From Steromphala cineraria (lineage: Eukaryota; Mollusca; Gastropoda; Trochida; Trochidae), in contig OU744734.1 of the NCBI GenBank assembly GCA_916613615.1, positions 34,850,801 to 34,914,800 on the forward strand: a stretch of DNA of 64,000 nucleotides. The letters run 5' to 3'. This document shows positions 11,700 to 23,835 of the stretch, piece by piece; position 1 is the first letter of the stretch, and the number at the start of each line of letters is the position of its first letter. Below the pieces are notes generated by a model that was not told the DNA's origin, made no database searches, and saw nothing but the letters and a program-made list of their open reading frames with translations. A program made the position numbers and the translations under genes.

Positions 11700-12900
11700 C
11701 GTTCGTAAATTGCGTAATTTTACAGCTTTACGTCCTCAGTAGAATTTATGAGTCTTGTGCACGTGCATTGCGTGCGTAAGCTGCTTCATCTAACAGCATG
11801 ACGCCCTCAGCAGAATCTATCAGGCTTTTGCACGTGAAGTGCCTGCACCAGTTGCGTAATTTAACACTTTCACCCCCGTCCGCAGAATCTATATATATCA
11901 GTTTTTCATGTGCAATTTTCTGATTCCTTCAACACTTTTCTAATAAGCAACGATAAACTTCTCATTGAAAATGCAAAACGGAAATAAATGATTGTAAACA
12001 TATCAAATGGAGTTCATTACCAATGAATACTGTTTAAACTTGGTGAAAGCCGTCAAGAAAGGTTTATTTCGTGACATGGTTGAGAACACTGTGCTAGGAA
12101 ATTAAATCACTGGTGAATTAGAGGTAGGAGCAGAGGCAACATTATGCAAAATTAAAGAATAAAGTTTTGCACCTCTGATCATTTGACGAATTGCTGTCCA
12201 GAATATTGATTTTGTTTACATGTCATTTTAAATCTCACAAAAAAAGCCTCCTTTTACATGAAGCAGGGACAAATAAGGTGATTATTTCATTGAAAATTAT
12301 AAGTTTCCAGAATGTTGGCAAATCTCTTATTTTGAAAATCATATTGCAAGTCTGTTGTAAACAGTAAGTTCACCGAATGCAGTTTGTTTACTTGCGCGGA
12401 GGAATGTGAAGCGGTCGTAAACATTTAGAGGTGTATCGCGAAATAATTACTCCAAAATATTTAAAAGACATTACTTGTTACATGTAAGACTACAAGTTTC
12501 ATAAATATGCACAAATGTTTGTTTAGAATGCTCAATCAAACCCGGTAATAATTAAACATTATTTTAACGAAGCCTAAGGTTTATTTACGGTAAATTTGAC
12601 GCTTGGCTCGACTGAGTTTTATCACGCTGTCCGAAGACGTTCCAGGGAAAATTAGTATTGCTTGTCATTGGAGATGCAAAATAAGGTTATTGAACTCGTA
12701 TTATCACATAAGAAATTTAGGTTTGCATCAAAGCCTAAAAATATATCATGCAACTTGCGTTCTTATTTAAAATGCGTTTTTATCTATATAGTTCGGTAGG
12801 AAAAGCATTCAATAATATTCTGACATCGAAAACCGTATTTTTGATCAACGACAAAGTAAATCAGCCTCTTAATCTTGTAGCTTAAAACGCACCCATAACC
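11700..12900. other. No gene seen
   Basis: AT-rich intergenic sequence. A phrase about cgt(c/g)ctcagcagaatctat recurs near 11735, 11805 and 11878, suggesting a decayed roughly 70-bp tandem repeat. Nothing else was recognised. Confidence 0.4.
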
Positions 12901-12907
12901 AAATACA

Positions 12908-13360
12908 TAGAGGATATCTGTCTTTTCTTGACTTATACCATGTTTATCTCATCGAGTGAGGTAGAAAGGTTATATTTTCACGAGTGGCGCAGCCACAAGT
13001 GAAAATATTTAACTTTTCTACCTCACGAGAGGAGATAAACATGGTATTTGTTAAGAATTGACGGATATTCTATATATTATATGATGAAATCCTTCTAATT
13101 ACGTCAAAAAAGGCCAATTTCATGTCGAGCGGCCTCTTGGAAGAGCCCGTCACCGCGGTAACAGTGTGACGTCATAGGAGAATTCATGACGTCAGACCAT
13201 TGTTACATGACGTCAAACTCTTGAACTTGACGTCACTAGAGTGGTGATAAAGTTTATCGCCACTCAGTAGAGTGACGATAAAGGTTATCGCCACTGTAGC
13301 CAGATAGAGGGTTTATTTCACTGATAGAACAGAGTATCTCACCTTCAATCATATAATAAA
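12908..13360 (+). mobile_element. Palindrome/CRE-box element, second full copy
   Basis: A 453-bp copy of the 4766-5171 element. It has the start TAGAGGATATCTG, a long hairpin (about 12915-13060), a joint TATATATTATATGA, four TGACGTCA boxes at roughly 20-bp intervals (about 13167-13235), short hairpins reading GTGATAAAGTTTATCGCCAC, and the terminus ATATAATAAA. The left flank ends TACA, as for the copy at 4766. No target duplication is evident. Confidence 0.82.
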
Positions 13361-14008
13361 TCATCGTTATTTGTGTACTTGGATTTCTATCTTCTTCCTG
13401 GACGCTCTAAGATTTCTAATGCAAACCATTAAGAATATAACATTTTGTCATCTGTAAACAATCATGTTCAAAATATTTCGTATATCATATAATTTGAAAA
13501 ATCTAATTCTTGATAATTAATTTTCCTTTTTATGTTGACAGATTCGCGCGGTAAGAATTACTATCCTAACGAGTTAATTCACGGACACTGATTGACGATT
13601 TCACGGTTGCCGTGACAACGCACGTGTAAATGCATTTATCACGCGGAAGCAGTGTTGCCATCTCATTCTTGGACAATACAGACGTGGGTTTATGACATGA
13701 TTCTAAATGTGTTCCATAGTCCCTTGCGCAACCCTTTAAATAATACGCCCCTCTCTATAACATGGGAAAGGCTACTGGAAAAGGGAACCACTTGGCCGAT
13801 CCCCGTTTAGAGTATTGGTGCCTATCATTTTTACGATTTTGTTACGTCCTTTTGTGTTATAACAGTTCATGAACATCTCTTCTTTACGTACAATGTCTCT
13901 GATTGCCATATTTTCTTCTATAAATTCATAAAAAACATTGATATCAAAAGGTACCAAAAAAACCATATAGGATGTTCTCAGACCACGATAGATATAAGTT
14001 TGAATTAA

Positions 14009-14014
14009 TTTATT
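14009..14014 (-). terminator. Polyadenylation signal for the ShKT gene
   Basis: AATAAA on the minus strand, about 110 bp after the stop codon of the terminal ShKT exon. The spacing suits a short 3' UTR. Confidence 0.5.
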
Positions 14015-14124
14015 CTTTCGAAGGATAATCTATTTAAATCAGACTGGGTATACAGGAAAATGATGTTTGCTCCTGCTATTCCAAGCGGTACACGTCTGTG
14101 TAAAGTTCCAGTTATCCTTGGTGG

Positions 14125-17100
14125 TTACCCACACAGCTTACAGGACTTCCTGCATCGCTCCTTCACATTTCCCAGCTTGTCACACAGTCCCATTCGAGCG
14201 ATGTTTCCACAATCTTTCATAGTGTCCTTGCACGTCGGATTACCTGAAATCATACCTTAGCTAACAACAGATATATTTCAAAATATTCTGATAATTTTGA
14301 AGTAATAATGATAATGTAGAAATTTATATTCGCCTTTTCCACGTTCTATGACATGTTTAAAGCGCTACCTGCATCATTACCCTGAGGATTGTACCTTTAC
14401 AGATGCTATCAAGAGCTAGTCACGACCACATAGGTCAGTACTCCTGTTTTCAGGTACAAACAGCTGGGTGGACTGGGTGCAATGTGGATGAAGTATGAAG
14501 TGCCTTGCCCAGGGACACTCATTGCAAAAATCACCTCCTACGCCCAAACTGGTACTCCAAACAGCTCATTATCTATGCAACTACCGTATTTCCTTAATTA
14601 CACGCCTGCCTTGAATATACGCCTGCCTCGAATAGACGCCCTTGCATAAGACTTTCTGAAAATAATAAACGCCTGCCTTAATTAAACGCCGCGTAAACCA
14701 AGTTTTATATATAAAAACGCTTTTTGGTTAAATTATCTGATTTTGTTACAAAATAGTCTAAACGGTTTCGCTTTTTACGAAATAGACGCCTGCCTTGAAT
14801 AGAAGCCTGCCTCAAATAGACGCCTATGATGTAGACCTTTTGAAAATAATAGACGCCCGGCGTGTAATTAAGGAAATACGGTATACGTGAACCGGAAGTG
14901 GAGTCTGATAACCAGGATGATGCTCCATATAAGGCTATAGGTTACAATGGTTATTACATGAACGGTAAGGTTGATAGTCACCATTGTTATACGTACTACA
15001 ATTTAATTTCAACCATATGTTCGTGCGTCTATGGAACACTATCATGCCTCATAAAATAAAAGTATTTTTAATTTGTTTTCAACCACACTCACATTCAACA
15101 GATAGATAACTACTTTTAGAACAACTTACCGTTAGCATCCGTTTTGCCAGAACCTTGAAATATGATGATAATTTTTTTTAAATAACATGTCAAATGAACA
15201 TTGAAATGCGATTGGTTGTCAAAATGTTGTCATAATTTGATGGAGTAAATATGAACAAATACCCAATAATTAGTACAGATCCGGTGGCCCAAGAATCCCA
15301 AACCAAATTCATAATTTGGTAGCACTATACATGGGCGAACCCCTTACCCTTCATAACGTATATGAGGGGATATCAAATTACGAATTCTTAGCTTGCTACC
15401 GAAACCTTGCTATGACTTTTAATTTAATTCAATTCAATATTTATTAAGTATCAAAGCCATATAGGCCCTAGTACAAAACTGAACAAAATTTGGTATGACT
15501 TTGGTGTGAATGCGCCGGGTCTCTAAAAAGCGCCGGGTCCAAACCATTGAATGAATGTCCCTTAGTAATAATTTTTACAGATATTCATTGTAAAATACTG
15601 TTTAACACAAACTTTAATTTTCTATGAAAGAAATAAGCGCCGGACCTCTAATAAGCGCCGGGGAGTAAAGGGGTGCTGATAAAATAAGCGTCCGGGCGCT
15701 TATTAGAGGAAATACGGTAAGTCAAGATCCAAAGCGTATTGATGATACTTACAGAAGTTACAAGACCTCTTACAGAAGTGGCGAGTGTAAAGTGTCGGTG
15801 TCTGGCACTCCCCTCTCTGTTTGTGGGCTCCACACAGTCCCGGTGCAGCGTCAGTGCACTCCTCGCTTTTACCTGCAGTCAGTTATGGATTAAACATGAT
15901 CAGCGGTTAAAGGTGCGTTCACACGGTGCAATTTGTTGCATATAGTCCAGCAGATATGTGAAGAATTTATATACAATTGTGCCTTTAATGATACAAGCAT
16001 GAAATTTGGTACACAGTTAGGGGGTACCCTTAGAGTGAAATTTGGATATAGGGACATTCCAGTTTCCTTCTAAGATTTAAATGGCGGCTACAAACTATTA
16101 GTTAATGAATTATACCAACCAGTTCAAATCCTTATCATGTGTGTTTGGTGTAAAACACAATTTAGGTATTATGTAATTACTTGTTGTACATATGCTATCA
16201 GTCTAAGTGAACCTAGTCTCAATAATACTCGTTTCACTCAACTATTGAGTCTAGCAAGATGTAGAAGAAGGTTGCGTCAGCCGATCTTTGGAATTGACCA
16301 ATCAGGGATCGTCTTACCAAGTCGCAATAATATGCATAACGTTGGAGGGTCATAGGTCAGCGAAAGGTTGGCTGACGCGACCTGCTACTCCATCTTGCTA
16401 GACTCAATATCGGAGTGAAGCGAGTATCATTGAAGCTAGCTTTACTTAAACTGATATGCTTTGCAATTATTTCATACTGAGCTCAAAAAAACCATCTGCA
16501 GTGGGTAAAAAAAAAGATTTTTAATTGCTATTGCGGTATTCGGCCCGCCGATTAGATATCTGACTCCATAGGACTTCAGTCTTTGCTTGTTGATAAAACA
16601 TTTGTTCAAAAACTCTCTTAACAATTATCAGTTTCAAAATATTTTCAATCCGAGACTGCATTAGTGGTGCTGCATATTGCATGACCGACAATGGCTAATA
16701 AACAATTCAAGCTTTTGAATCAACAGGCTAGAATGCTACTCGTCTACTCTGACTGATTGGAAGAAGTGCGTTTTCTTTTCAGGAAGAAACAGAAGAGGTT
16801 ATTTCTTGTCCCGCTGATTTCCAGCAAAACATAGGTTCTGAATAGGCGGAGATGGGCTCCAGCTCTCTACCATGCGTTCAGATCCGTGGCGAGAGGCCTC
16901 GCGCAGGTTATGTTGAGTCCGGGATGGATCGCAACAGTGATCACCAACCTCGGCAGGGACGGTTTGTTTTGGGACGGTCCGATCTCCTGGTGTAGATCGG
17001 TAGGAACCTGCGATATGCCTTATGCCTAATGCCTCAAGAAGCCCTCTGCCAGGGACACGAGCAGTTCAACAGCAGGACTTGACCAACAGGCTGGCAGGAG

Positions 17101-20100
17101 GAGCGTAGATCGGGTTTGTTCACTCACAAGAAGAGAAGAGGGGTAGGTTAGCCTACCCCTTGTAGGCAGGAGGCATGTCCTTTCGTATCGGGGTTCTTTG
17201 TGTATTGGCATCAGCTGGGACTGGATCCGTTTGTGTGTCACTTTCTGAAGCAGAGGTTCCAGATACCAGTTTCGTCTCTGCCCACCTCTCACCTGCGACT
17301 CAACGGAGCATCGCGGGCGGCAGACAGGCTCAACGTTACGTTAGAACAGATGGATATTCTTATATCCAAGGAGGCAGTTGAGGAAATCCTGGTCCCAAAC
17401 CTCAAGTCGGGGTTCTACTCCCCTATGTTCGTTTCACCAAAGAGAGACAGGAGAAAATAGCAGCTGATTAACAACATGTTGAAGTTAACCACTAATTCCT
17501 CGTACTGTCGCCATATCTTTGTCACTTTTTTTTGTCATCAGTCATGCTGTTGCTGGAGCCCTAGAAATGGAGAACACATACTTGCACATTTCCATTTCCG
17601 AGACCACCGCAAGCACCTCAGTTTCGTTCTGGCGGAGCGCCTTTCTTAGTGGAATGTGCTCCCATTTGGAATATCATTCGCTCCGTGGATTTTCACCAGG
17701 GTGACTCAACAAAAGTGAACTTTCTTTTCGCTCACAATGTCCAGTTCATTCCATTCGTGGACGACGGGTTCGATACCCATCGCTGATTGGTCTGGGGTTG
17801 GAGTTGTTGATTAATCTGTTTAAGTCAGACCTTAAGCCAACCACCTCGCTCACCTTCCTGGGCACTATTCTGAACGCTGCTTAGTCCCCCGCTAACGCAT
17901 GGAGCGAATAGACTTCTTGCTCTGCTAGGTCCAATAGATCATCAGGTTGCTCACCTAAGTGCAGGACTTAACTAGGAGGGGTTGGCTGCAGTTGAGATCA
18001 TTTCAGGTCTTCCTAAACGTGCACGTCAGGGAAAAGGTGTCCAGACATGTGTTCCTGCTTAGCCATGCCCTCATGGAGGAGGCAAACTTCCTCAGAGGTG
18101 TCCTGTTCCACCAATTAAAGGTGATGGGAAGCAGTAGGTGTCTGGTCTCAGATTCAGTGGGATCTGGTAATTGTCCCTGAGCACTTACGTTCGGATGTCT
18201 GCAAGCCCTTATTAGAGATGATCATCCTATGCCTGAAAGTTAAGACAGTTTATTCGTGGCAATGGCTTTCGGCTGCCAGGATTTCGGAGCTGCATGCTTT
18301 GCAGGCTGATTTGCTTCGCTTTGAAGTGAGGGATAAGGGAAGAATCATAAAGGAACTTGCACCGGACATCGTGTGTATTGAGGCAGGGTGTTTCACATTC
18401 ACGCCCTTGCATGATCGGCATTCCCCACGAACGAAGAGTGCAGTTTCTCTCTCCTGTTTTAGCTCTTCGTATCTACTCGGAACGCACGCATTCCTTCTGG
18501 CAGGGGAGTAGGAGGCCTTCCCCACTTGCAGCGGAGTACAAAGGAGACAGACAGTGCCTTCAGTGTCTATCAGTGGTCTGCTATCCTCGAGGCTTACAAA
18601 GCCGTGGGTTGACCGCGACCAGCTCTTTCAAACTTTTACGGGTCCGTGCAGTCCCTGCCACCATAGCGTTTCACATCAATATTGCTGTGGCAGACATCCG
18701 TCAGGCTGTTTTTGGAAGTCATACATGCTCTTTGCCAACCACTACCCTCGAATCGTTTCTACGGAAGACGGACATTGCAAGGATGGTGACTCAGGTATTC
18801 GCTTAACAATGCACTTAAGGTCTTGCTACCCCAGAGGGATTGCAGCTCACCGTTAGATCGCATTCACATTGTTTTTAACTTTGCATCGCTTTTTCCATTG
18901 TGTTGGTAGTCTTTCTTTCTGGTTCGGGGCTTGTTACACCCTTTTAACGGGGGCCCGGACCTCCCTACCATAAATTTGACTGTTGAGTCGGTTACCTTCC
19001 TGGTTGGGTCTCGCAGCCCTTTACCGCTGTTTTAATCTGGGCTACAGTGAGTCGGAGATGGTAATAGTAAGTTAAATAATAATAATACGTTTTTTAGTAA
19101 ACGTCATTATTATATATATTTTCCGTTGACAACAACTCACCAATCCTTCATTCCTACCCTTGCCTCCCCTCCTGCGAGTAGGGTGGCTCTGGTGACCGTT
19201 CTCTGAGGCTTGGTTACATGACCAAAGCCAGCACAGGGACAGATAACTCCCGTCTTCTTTGATCTGTGTAATCTTGTTGAGAGATAATTTGAATTTCAAA
19301 AATCTTGATATTTAGTGAAAAATAAAGACCAAAGAATGTTTTTTGAGTCTTTTTACTAAATTATCATCATAAACAAAAAATTCCTTGGTGTTTTTCTCCA
19401 AGTACTATGACTTAGATAATGTTATCTTACTACCAGAAAGCCGTCATTTTTAAATGGCCGCCATTTTTGTTCTGGGAATAAATTTAAATGTCCCTATATC
19501 TCAAAATCTTCATAAATGAATGCTCTATCAGTATACCAAGTTTCATGCTTGTATCACAAAAAGCACAATTTCCCCACATATCTGCTGGACTAATAAAACT
19601 TGTGGCTTGCGACAAATTTTATCATGTGAACCCCTGATGATTATGTTTGCCCTCGGAGTACCAAAGGGCATGTACTCCGGTTGATATTCCCCAGTCTGAT
19701 TTAAATCAGCCTGGTTCCGAGGAATAAATATTCAAAATATTAACTCTACGGAGATATGGAATCCTCTGGAGTAGTGGAGAGGACTATCGAAATAACGTTC
19801 GATTCTCGATGGAATTAATGTTTTAAGTTTTATTCATCGGAACTAGACTGATTTAAATCATATTTGATATACCCTGGAGGTAAAAAGTCAAAACTTTGGT
19901 TCATGCATGTCTTATCTGTCTTATAAACCGAAAACTTTAACTTGATAAGTTTATAACGACAGAGAAAATTCTTAATTGCTTTTCTGTGAGACAACTGTGG
20001 TTTTATATTGATAACGAGACAACAGAGCGATTGTTTATCGAAGTTTATTAAAATGGGGCGACAAATGATAGAAAGTAAATACTAAAATATATCCTAAACA

Positions 20101-21818
20101 TACCGGTCGGATTACAAAGAGACTTGGATTGGAGGTATACCTGTATAGAAGGTGTGTTACTTTTTTTAAAGCCTCATTGTCATACTTGCATGCGGTTCGT
20201 GATGAAACTTAGCTATTGAGAAAATACATATAAATGATATCATATTTATATGTTTTAATCAACAATAAAATACTTTATTCGACGTCGAAAGTACAGCACC
20301 CTCTGCAAAAGTGCCATAGGTTTTAACCAATACGCTTTCGGTGTATTCATGATCATATGTGTAAGTTTTACACCGCGTCTCAGTTACCGCAATTACATCC
20401 GATTGTTATCAATTCGTGAAACTAGTGAAAATCTAGTCGTGCGCGACAAAGCTGCTTTCAAGCGTATATCTAGAAAACGGAAATTGTCAGCTACATGTAG
20501 CCACACTTGATTCACCTTCATGTCGATATTTTGAGCTAACTGATAACACCCCATGTCGACATGCCGGGGCTTACGTTTCGGTCATTTTGGTAAACTGTCT
20601 CCTTTTTAATCAATTATGGTACAACTTCTTTGAGTGGCATTTAGAAGTTGGAAGTAAAACGGGAACGAACCTTTTATGGATACCAACTTCTTTATTCTGA
20701 GTACACGACGTTGCTTGAAAACGATACAAGAAGCTGTATCGAAATGTCGTGTACTCAGAATAAAGAATTTGTTATCAATAAAATATTCGTCCTTGTAATA
20801 ATGGTACAATCGTCTAATGGTTGAGCGCAATATTTTGCAAAAATTACAACGAATACAGTAAAAATACTTTTTAAAATATTGCAATTTGAATATGAGCCGT
20901 TAACTTACAGTAGTTGCATGTTTTGGGGCACACATTCCTCATCATACGCCTCGTGTCAGGACTCAGACAATGTTTTTCCATTTTTTCGCAGTAACGAGTC
21001 ACTGTATCTTTGCAATCTTTGCATGTTACTGAAAGTATAATTTCTGAAATGCCCTAATCACCACACGGCCTTATAGGGGCAGTAGCACTTTTTTCAAAAT
21101 TTTATATTTTCAAATTCTCACTGATAATTGTACGTTAATGCTTAATGTATTATTTCGATAGTGTCAAATATCTCATTACACAAACCAATCATTCATAGTC
21201 AGAGAACAAATTATGACGATTCATATATAGTCCATTGGCGTCACTTTTGTGTGAACACCTTAAATTCATTGTATGTAACAAAAGCAATCGTATGGCTGAA
21301 TTTTACAATATATTTTTGAGTTATTACTGGTTCATTAAGTTTGAATAAATTTTCTTTCAATTGGAACCATTTATTTTAATTTCCTTTATATTCCCACTAA
21401 AACGTGCTACTGCCCCTTTAAAGGACTATTACGGGTTTTTAAAATATATTTAGTTTACATCATTATTCATTTTTCATACTCTGTTACATTCTAAAAGTCG
21501 TAAACATACGTAATAATAAAATATGTGAAACATAAAAACTCGCAAAGATTAATTTCACATATTAATCAGGGCCTTGCCTATGCCCTGTTTTATTTTTTCA
21601 AAATACATTTTCAATTTTTAAAAAGTATGTGTTACACAAGTTGATGCTTGAATACTTGGATTTAAGTTCATCCATTAGCTTAATTAAAAATAGTTTCTAT
21701 ACATCATGAATAAATTTTATATTTGTAAATAATAAATGATAGATGATATAAAATTTATATTAAGAAACTTACCAGAGTGAAAGAAAAGCAACGCAAGGAA
21801 AACTATTCCTTGTAGCAT
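14125..21818 (-). CDS. Small secreted protein with two ShKT-type cysteine domains
   Basis: Three short exons on the minus strand: 21773-21818 (ATG at 21818), 20909-21028 and 14125-14243, each bordered by consensus donors (GTAAGT) or pyrimidine-rich acceptors. Both introns are phase 1 and the joined frame is open for 94 codons plus stop. Residues 1-15 form a hydrophobic signal peptide. Domain 1 has Cys at 21, 29, 36, 49, 53 and 56; domain 2 has Cys at 60, 67, 76, 86, 90 and 93. Each ends Cx3Cx2C, the ShKT pattern, with KDT after the first Cys. Cys18 is an extra, unpaired cysteine. Cys56 is split by intron 2. ShKT modules occur in peptide toxins but more widely in secreted immune, matrix and metalloprotease proteins of animals; function here is unknown. 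Intron 2 (6.7 kb) is full of mobile elements. Confidence 0.85.
14430..14560 (-). mobile_element. SINE fragment
   Basis: The complement contains the central phrase CAAGGCACTTCAT and GTGTCC..., matching the SINE at 25911-26225 over its middle part. The tRNA-related head and the tail are missing. Confidence 0.55.
14582..14883. mobile_element. MITE with TACCGTATTTCC termini
   Basis: Terminal inverted repeats TACCGTATTTCCTTAATTA and its complement TAATTAAGGAAATACGGTA bound about 300 bp. The interior is built of many short copies of GACGCCTGCCTTGAATA, a subrepeat structure. Related but diverged copies end at 15719 and 22303. A TA target is likely. Confidence 0.8.
15512..15719. mobile_element. Relative of the TACCGTATTTCC MITE, left end lost
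   Basis: The right end reads GAGGAAATACGGTA, as at 14883. The interior repeats AAGCGCCGGG in place of the GACGCC subrepeat. The left terminus is not recognisable. Confidence 0.65.
16199..16453. mobile_element. Foldback MITE, CAGTCTAAG family
   Basis: A 255-bp copy of the family at 7123-7388, with the same CAGTCTAAGTGAACCTAG-type end and the inner GTTGCGTCAGCCGA / TCGGCTGACGCG pair. It shows more divergence between arms than the 7123 copy. Confidence 0.85.
16780..19300 (+). pseudogene. Decayed DIRS-type (tyrosine recombinase) retrotransposon
   Basis: Plus-strand fragments in shifting frames appear in DIRS order. About 16800-17000 encodes a gag-like stretch (WAPALYHAFRSVARGLAQVM). About 17200-17460 opens the reverse transcriptase with SGFYSPMFVSPKRD. 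About 17550-17700 has RT pieces (HFHFRDHRKHLSFV; LPFGISFAPW). About 18250-18500 has the tyrosine-recombinase signature SAARISELHALQ and SPVLALRIYSERTHSFW. About 18700-18790 ends with WKSYMLFANHYPRIVSTEDG. At least four frameshifts and stops interrupt it. The 3' GC-rich stretch to about 19300, with GAGATGGTAATAGTAAG, resembles DIRS terminal and internal complementary regions. It lies in the second ShKT intron, antisense to that gene. Confidence 0.75.
20166..20903. mobile_element. TTAA-flanked MITE, CATACTTGCATGCGG family, with nested hairpin element
   Basis: The left end TTAAAGCCTCATTGTCATAC starts at 20166; the right end is at TTAA 20900-20903. Internal phrases ATCTAGTCGTGCGCGA, CACTTGATTC and TTTCGGTCATTTTGG(TAA) are shared with the copy at 32342-32901 and, inverted, partly with 46992-47389. 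A 176-bp insert (20625-20800) is nested inside. The right TTAA overlaps the last base of the GTAAGT donor of ShKT exon 2. Confidence 0.82.
20625..20800. mobile_element. Hairpin element with 9-bp target duplication
   Basis: The insert is flanked by ATGGTACAA at 20616-20624 and 20801-20809. The empty site is visible in the related MITE at 32342-32901. It contains CATTTAGAAGTTGG, then hairpin arms (TTCTTTATTCTGAGTACACGAC and complement) closing on a short stem GATACAAGAAGCTGTATC followed by GAAATGTCG. The same plan is seen at 45656, about 60585 and 63070. No ORF. Confidence 0.85.
21071..21421 (-). mobile_element. TTAA MITE, GGGGCAGTAGCACG family
   Basis: The ends are TTATAGGGGCAGTAGCAC (left TTAA mutated to TTAT) and CGTGCTACTGCCCCTTTAA. 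The interior carries TTGGCGTCACTTTTGTGTGAACACC and CAAACCAATCATTCATAGTC-type phrases shared by the other copies. It lies in ShKT intron 1, 42 bp upstream of exon 2. Confidence 0.88.
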
Positions 21819-22179
21819 CGTGATGTTGATTTTTTTCTGACTTTTGCCCGACCAATTCGTATCAAAATGAAATCACTAAGTAACTGTAATAAATGAACAT
21901 GCAAAATATGTTTTCCATGGCCTTATGTTTGCAAAAAAAATTCTAGAAATGCATTAAATGTGAACTTTTTTAGGTTGGCATGTTGACATTTCATATTAAT
22001 TCAATAAACAATTGAACCTAAATTCATAATGAAAACAACTTTGGAGTACATGCGAAAACAGTTAAATGTGATTTCCCATGTTGTCCTACACATATGATAA
22101 ACTTTTTGTAATTAAGAAGATGATATACGAATGTCCATAATATACTATGATTACGAAACGAGTGCCTGGTATTTTGTCT

Positions 22180-22303
22180 TTACCGTAGTCGCGAAATAAC
22201 AGAAAATACCGTTTTTGCTCTAATAAATACCGGGCCTCCAATAAGCGCCGGGGATAAATGGGTGCTGAAAAAATAAGCACCTGGGCCCTTATAAGAGGAA
22301 ATA
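22180..22303. mobile_element. Fragment of TACCGTATTTCC-type MITE
   Basis: Contains AATAAGCGCCGGGG, AATAAGCACCTGGGCCCTTAT and AGAGGAAATA, the same arrangement as 15650-15719. The ends are degraded. Confidence 0.6.
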
Positions 22304-22439
22304 GCCCCGCCGGTCCTAGCTGAACGTTACGTCATAGATGGAACGTGACGTCAAAGCATTGTTTATAACATGACGTCACAGAGAAAATGTACTATTTTGC
22401 CCTAGGGCGTCATATGAAAAATATGAAACTCGATATGTC

Positions 22440-22925
22440 GATAGGGTACGGTCTCAAGTTGCTGAGTTTCGGAGTTTGAATTCCAATCAGGCCAAGGTGT
22501 AAAAACCGAGAGTTCACCTCTGTTAGAACTCTTTAAGTGTCACCCTGGAACCCTAGTGTGTAGTGCAACAAAAACTGCGCACTTAAAAGATCCCAAGAAT
22601 TCATGTTAGTGGCTGAATGGAGGATACATGAACACGTGCATACGCCGAGCTGTCGGTTATCAGCGGTCAGCAGTGTTGGACGAACTGCTGTGACTATGTG
22701 TCTCAGTTCACCCAGCTGTGAATAGGTATCCTGTGAGGCATAGAATGATCCCTAACCTGAGCGCCACATATGGATGCCGGTTGAATACTCCCCAGGGAGT
22801 TGAATTGGAAAAATGATCCCACGGTGAAAGAATGCCATTGACCAGGAGAAACAATGTAAGCGCCTTGAGCAACCACGAGTGGATGGATATGTGCGATATA
22901 TTCATATACAAATTTAAAAAAATTA
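22440..22925 (+). mobile_element. Composite SINE-like element with LINE-type 3' end
   Basis: A moderately GC-rich stretch with a box-B-like GGAGTTTGAATTCC near 22470, GCACTTAAAAGATCCC near 22580, and a 3' part reading ACAATGTAAGCGCCTTGAGC then GTGCGATATA before an A/T tail. Such endings are typical of SINEs mobilised by L2- or CR1-type LINEs. It carries TGACGTCA boxes just upstream (22340-22380). Confidence 0.55.
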
Positions 22926-23835
22926 TTCATATAGAGCAATCAGAAGCCGTTACAAAATGACGCATGCGGTGTTCGGTAGACTTTTCATCAGTCAATGTTT
23001 TAAGTGGAGAAATTCCATGTGCTTTCCATTGAATTAACATTAAAACATTTTTAAGCTTTGACGTTTAGTTAAGCAAAACATTTCAGTCGAGAATCATCAC
23101 TCTAGTTTGTTACCATTTAGGGTCAAGGTCGTTTATGTGGTCATCCAATTACAATTAAGCAAAATTTGACTTTGACATGTCGGTCAGATTGCTTCACCTA
23201 TAGCAATACGGTCAATACTATCTTCATGTCAGCGACATCCCTCGGCTGACGCCTCGATCAATACGGCTTCAGAGAACGCAATTCAGAATGTATTACTCTC
23301 GTGAGAAAAGGGCAAGTTATGATAATCCAGATATATACAAAATGATAATTTTAACTTATAACGAAACTCGACAACGTACCGAGGCTGATGTGCATCAATT
23401 ATTCAAAAGTAATTGAAAGTTTTTTCCAAAGCGCACATGAAGAATGATCATCTTATCCGTAAAATTGCCAAAATATTTGGAAAAGATTGGAAGAATGGCT
23501 TTTTTGAAAAAAAGTAACTTAAATCATTCTAAAAGAAGTATTATCCTAGCATACTCCGAAAAACAAAACTATGTATTGAATTTGTTGATAATCGTTGTTA
23601 AATATAATATATCTAGAATAAAGCAACAAGAAAAAATCCCACGTTAAAGAAAACAATAGAACCGCATATTTTGTTGGCTTTATGCGTTTCTGGTCAATTT
23701 GTCGTAATCTATTCTGACTTGATATATCATTAATTTTACCCAATACTATATTTCAAATACTTTTAGATATAAGTTTGAATGCATAGCCTATTATTCAAAC
23801 CTATGTACATTGGTAAATAATTGTTTATATTTATA

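Larger units (their letters stand above)
15907..19635. mobile_element. Split foldback element carrying nested insertions
   Basis: About 175 bp at 15907-16090 is homologous, in inverted orientation, to about 19450-19635. Shared phrases include GTCCAGCAGATATGTG, GATACAAGCATGAAA, GATATAGGGACATT and AAATGGCGGC. The left outer end starts TTAAAGGTGCGTTCACAC; the right end reads GTTCACATG. Between the arms lie a foldback MITE (16199-16453) and a decayed DIRS element (16780-19300). One foldback element opened by later insertions, or one large element with long inverted ends, would both fit. Confidence 0.65.

Noticed and set aside
13772..13966. 64-codon minus-strand frame downstream of the ShKT gene
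   Set aside because: Composition is protein-like, but there is no clear acceptor, no family match, and it lies past a polyadenylation signal.
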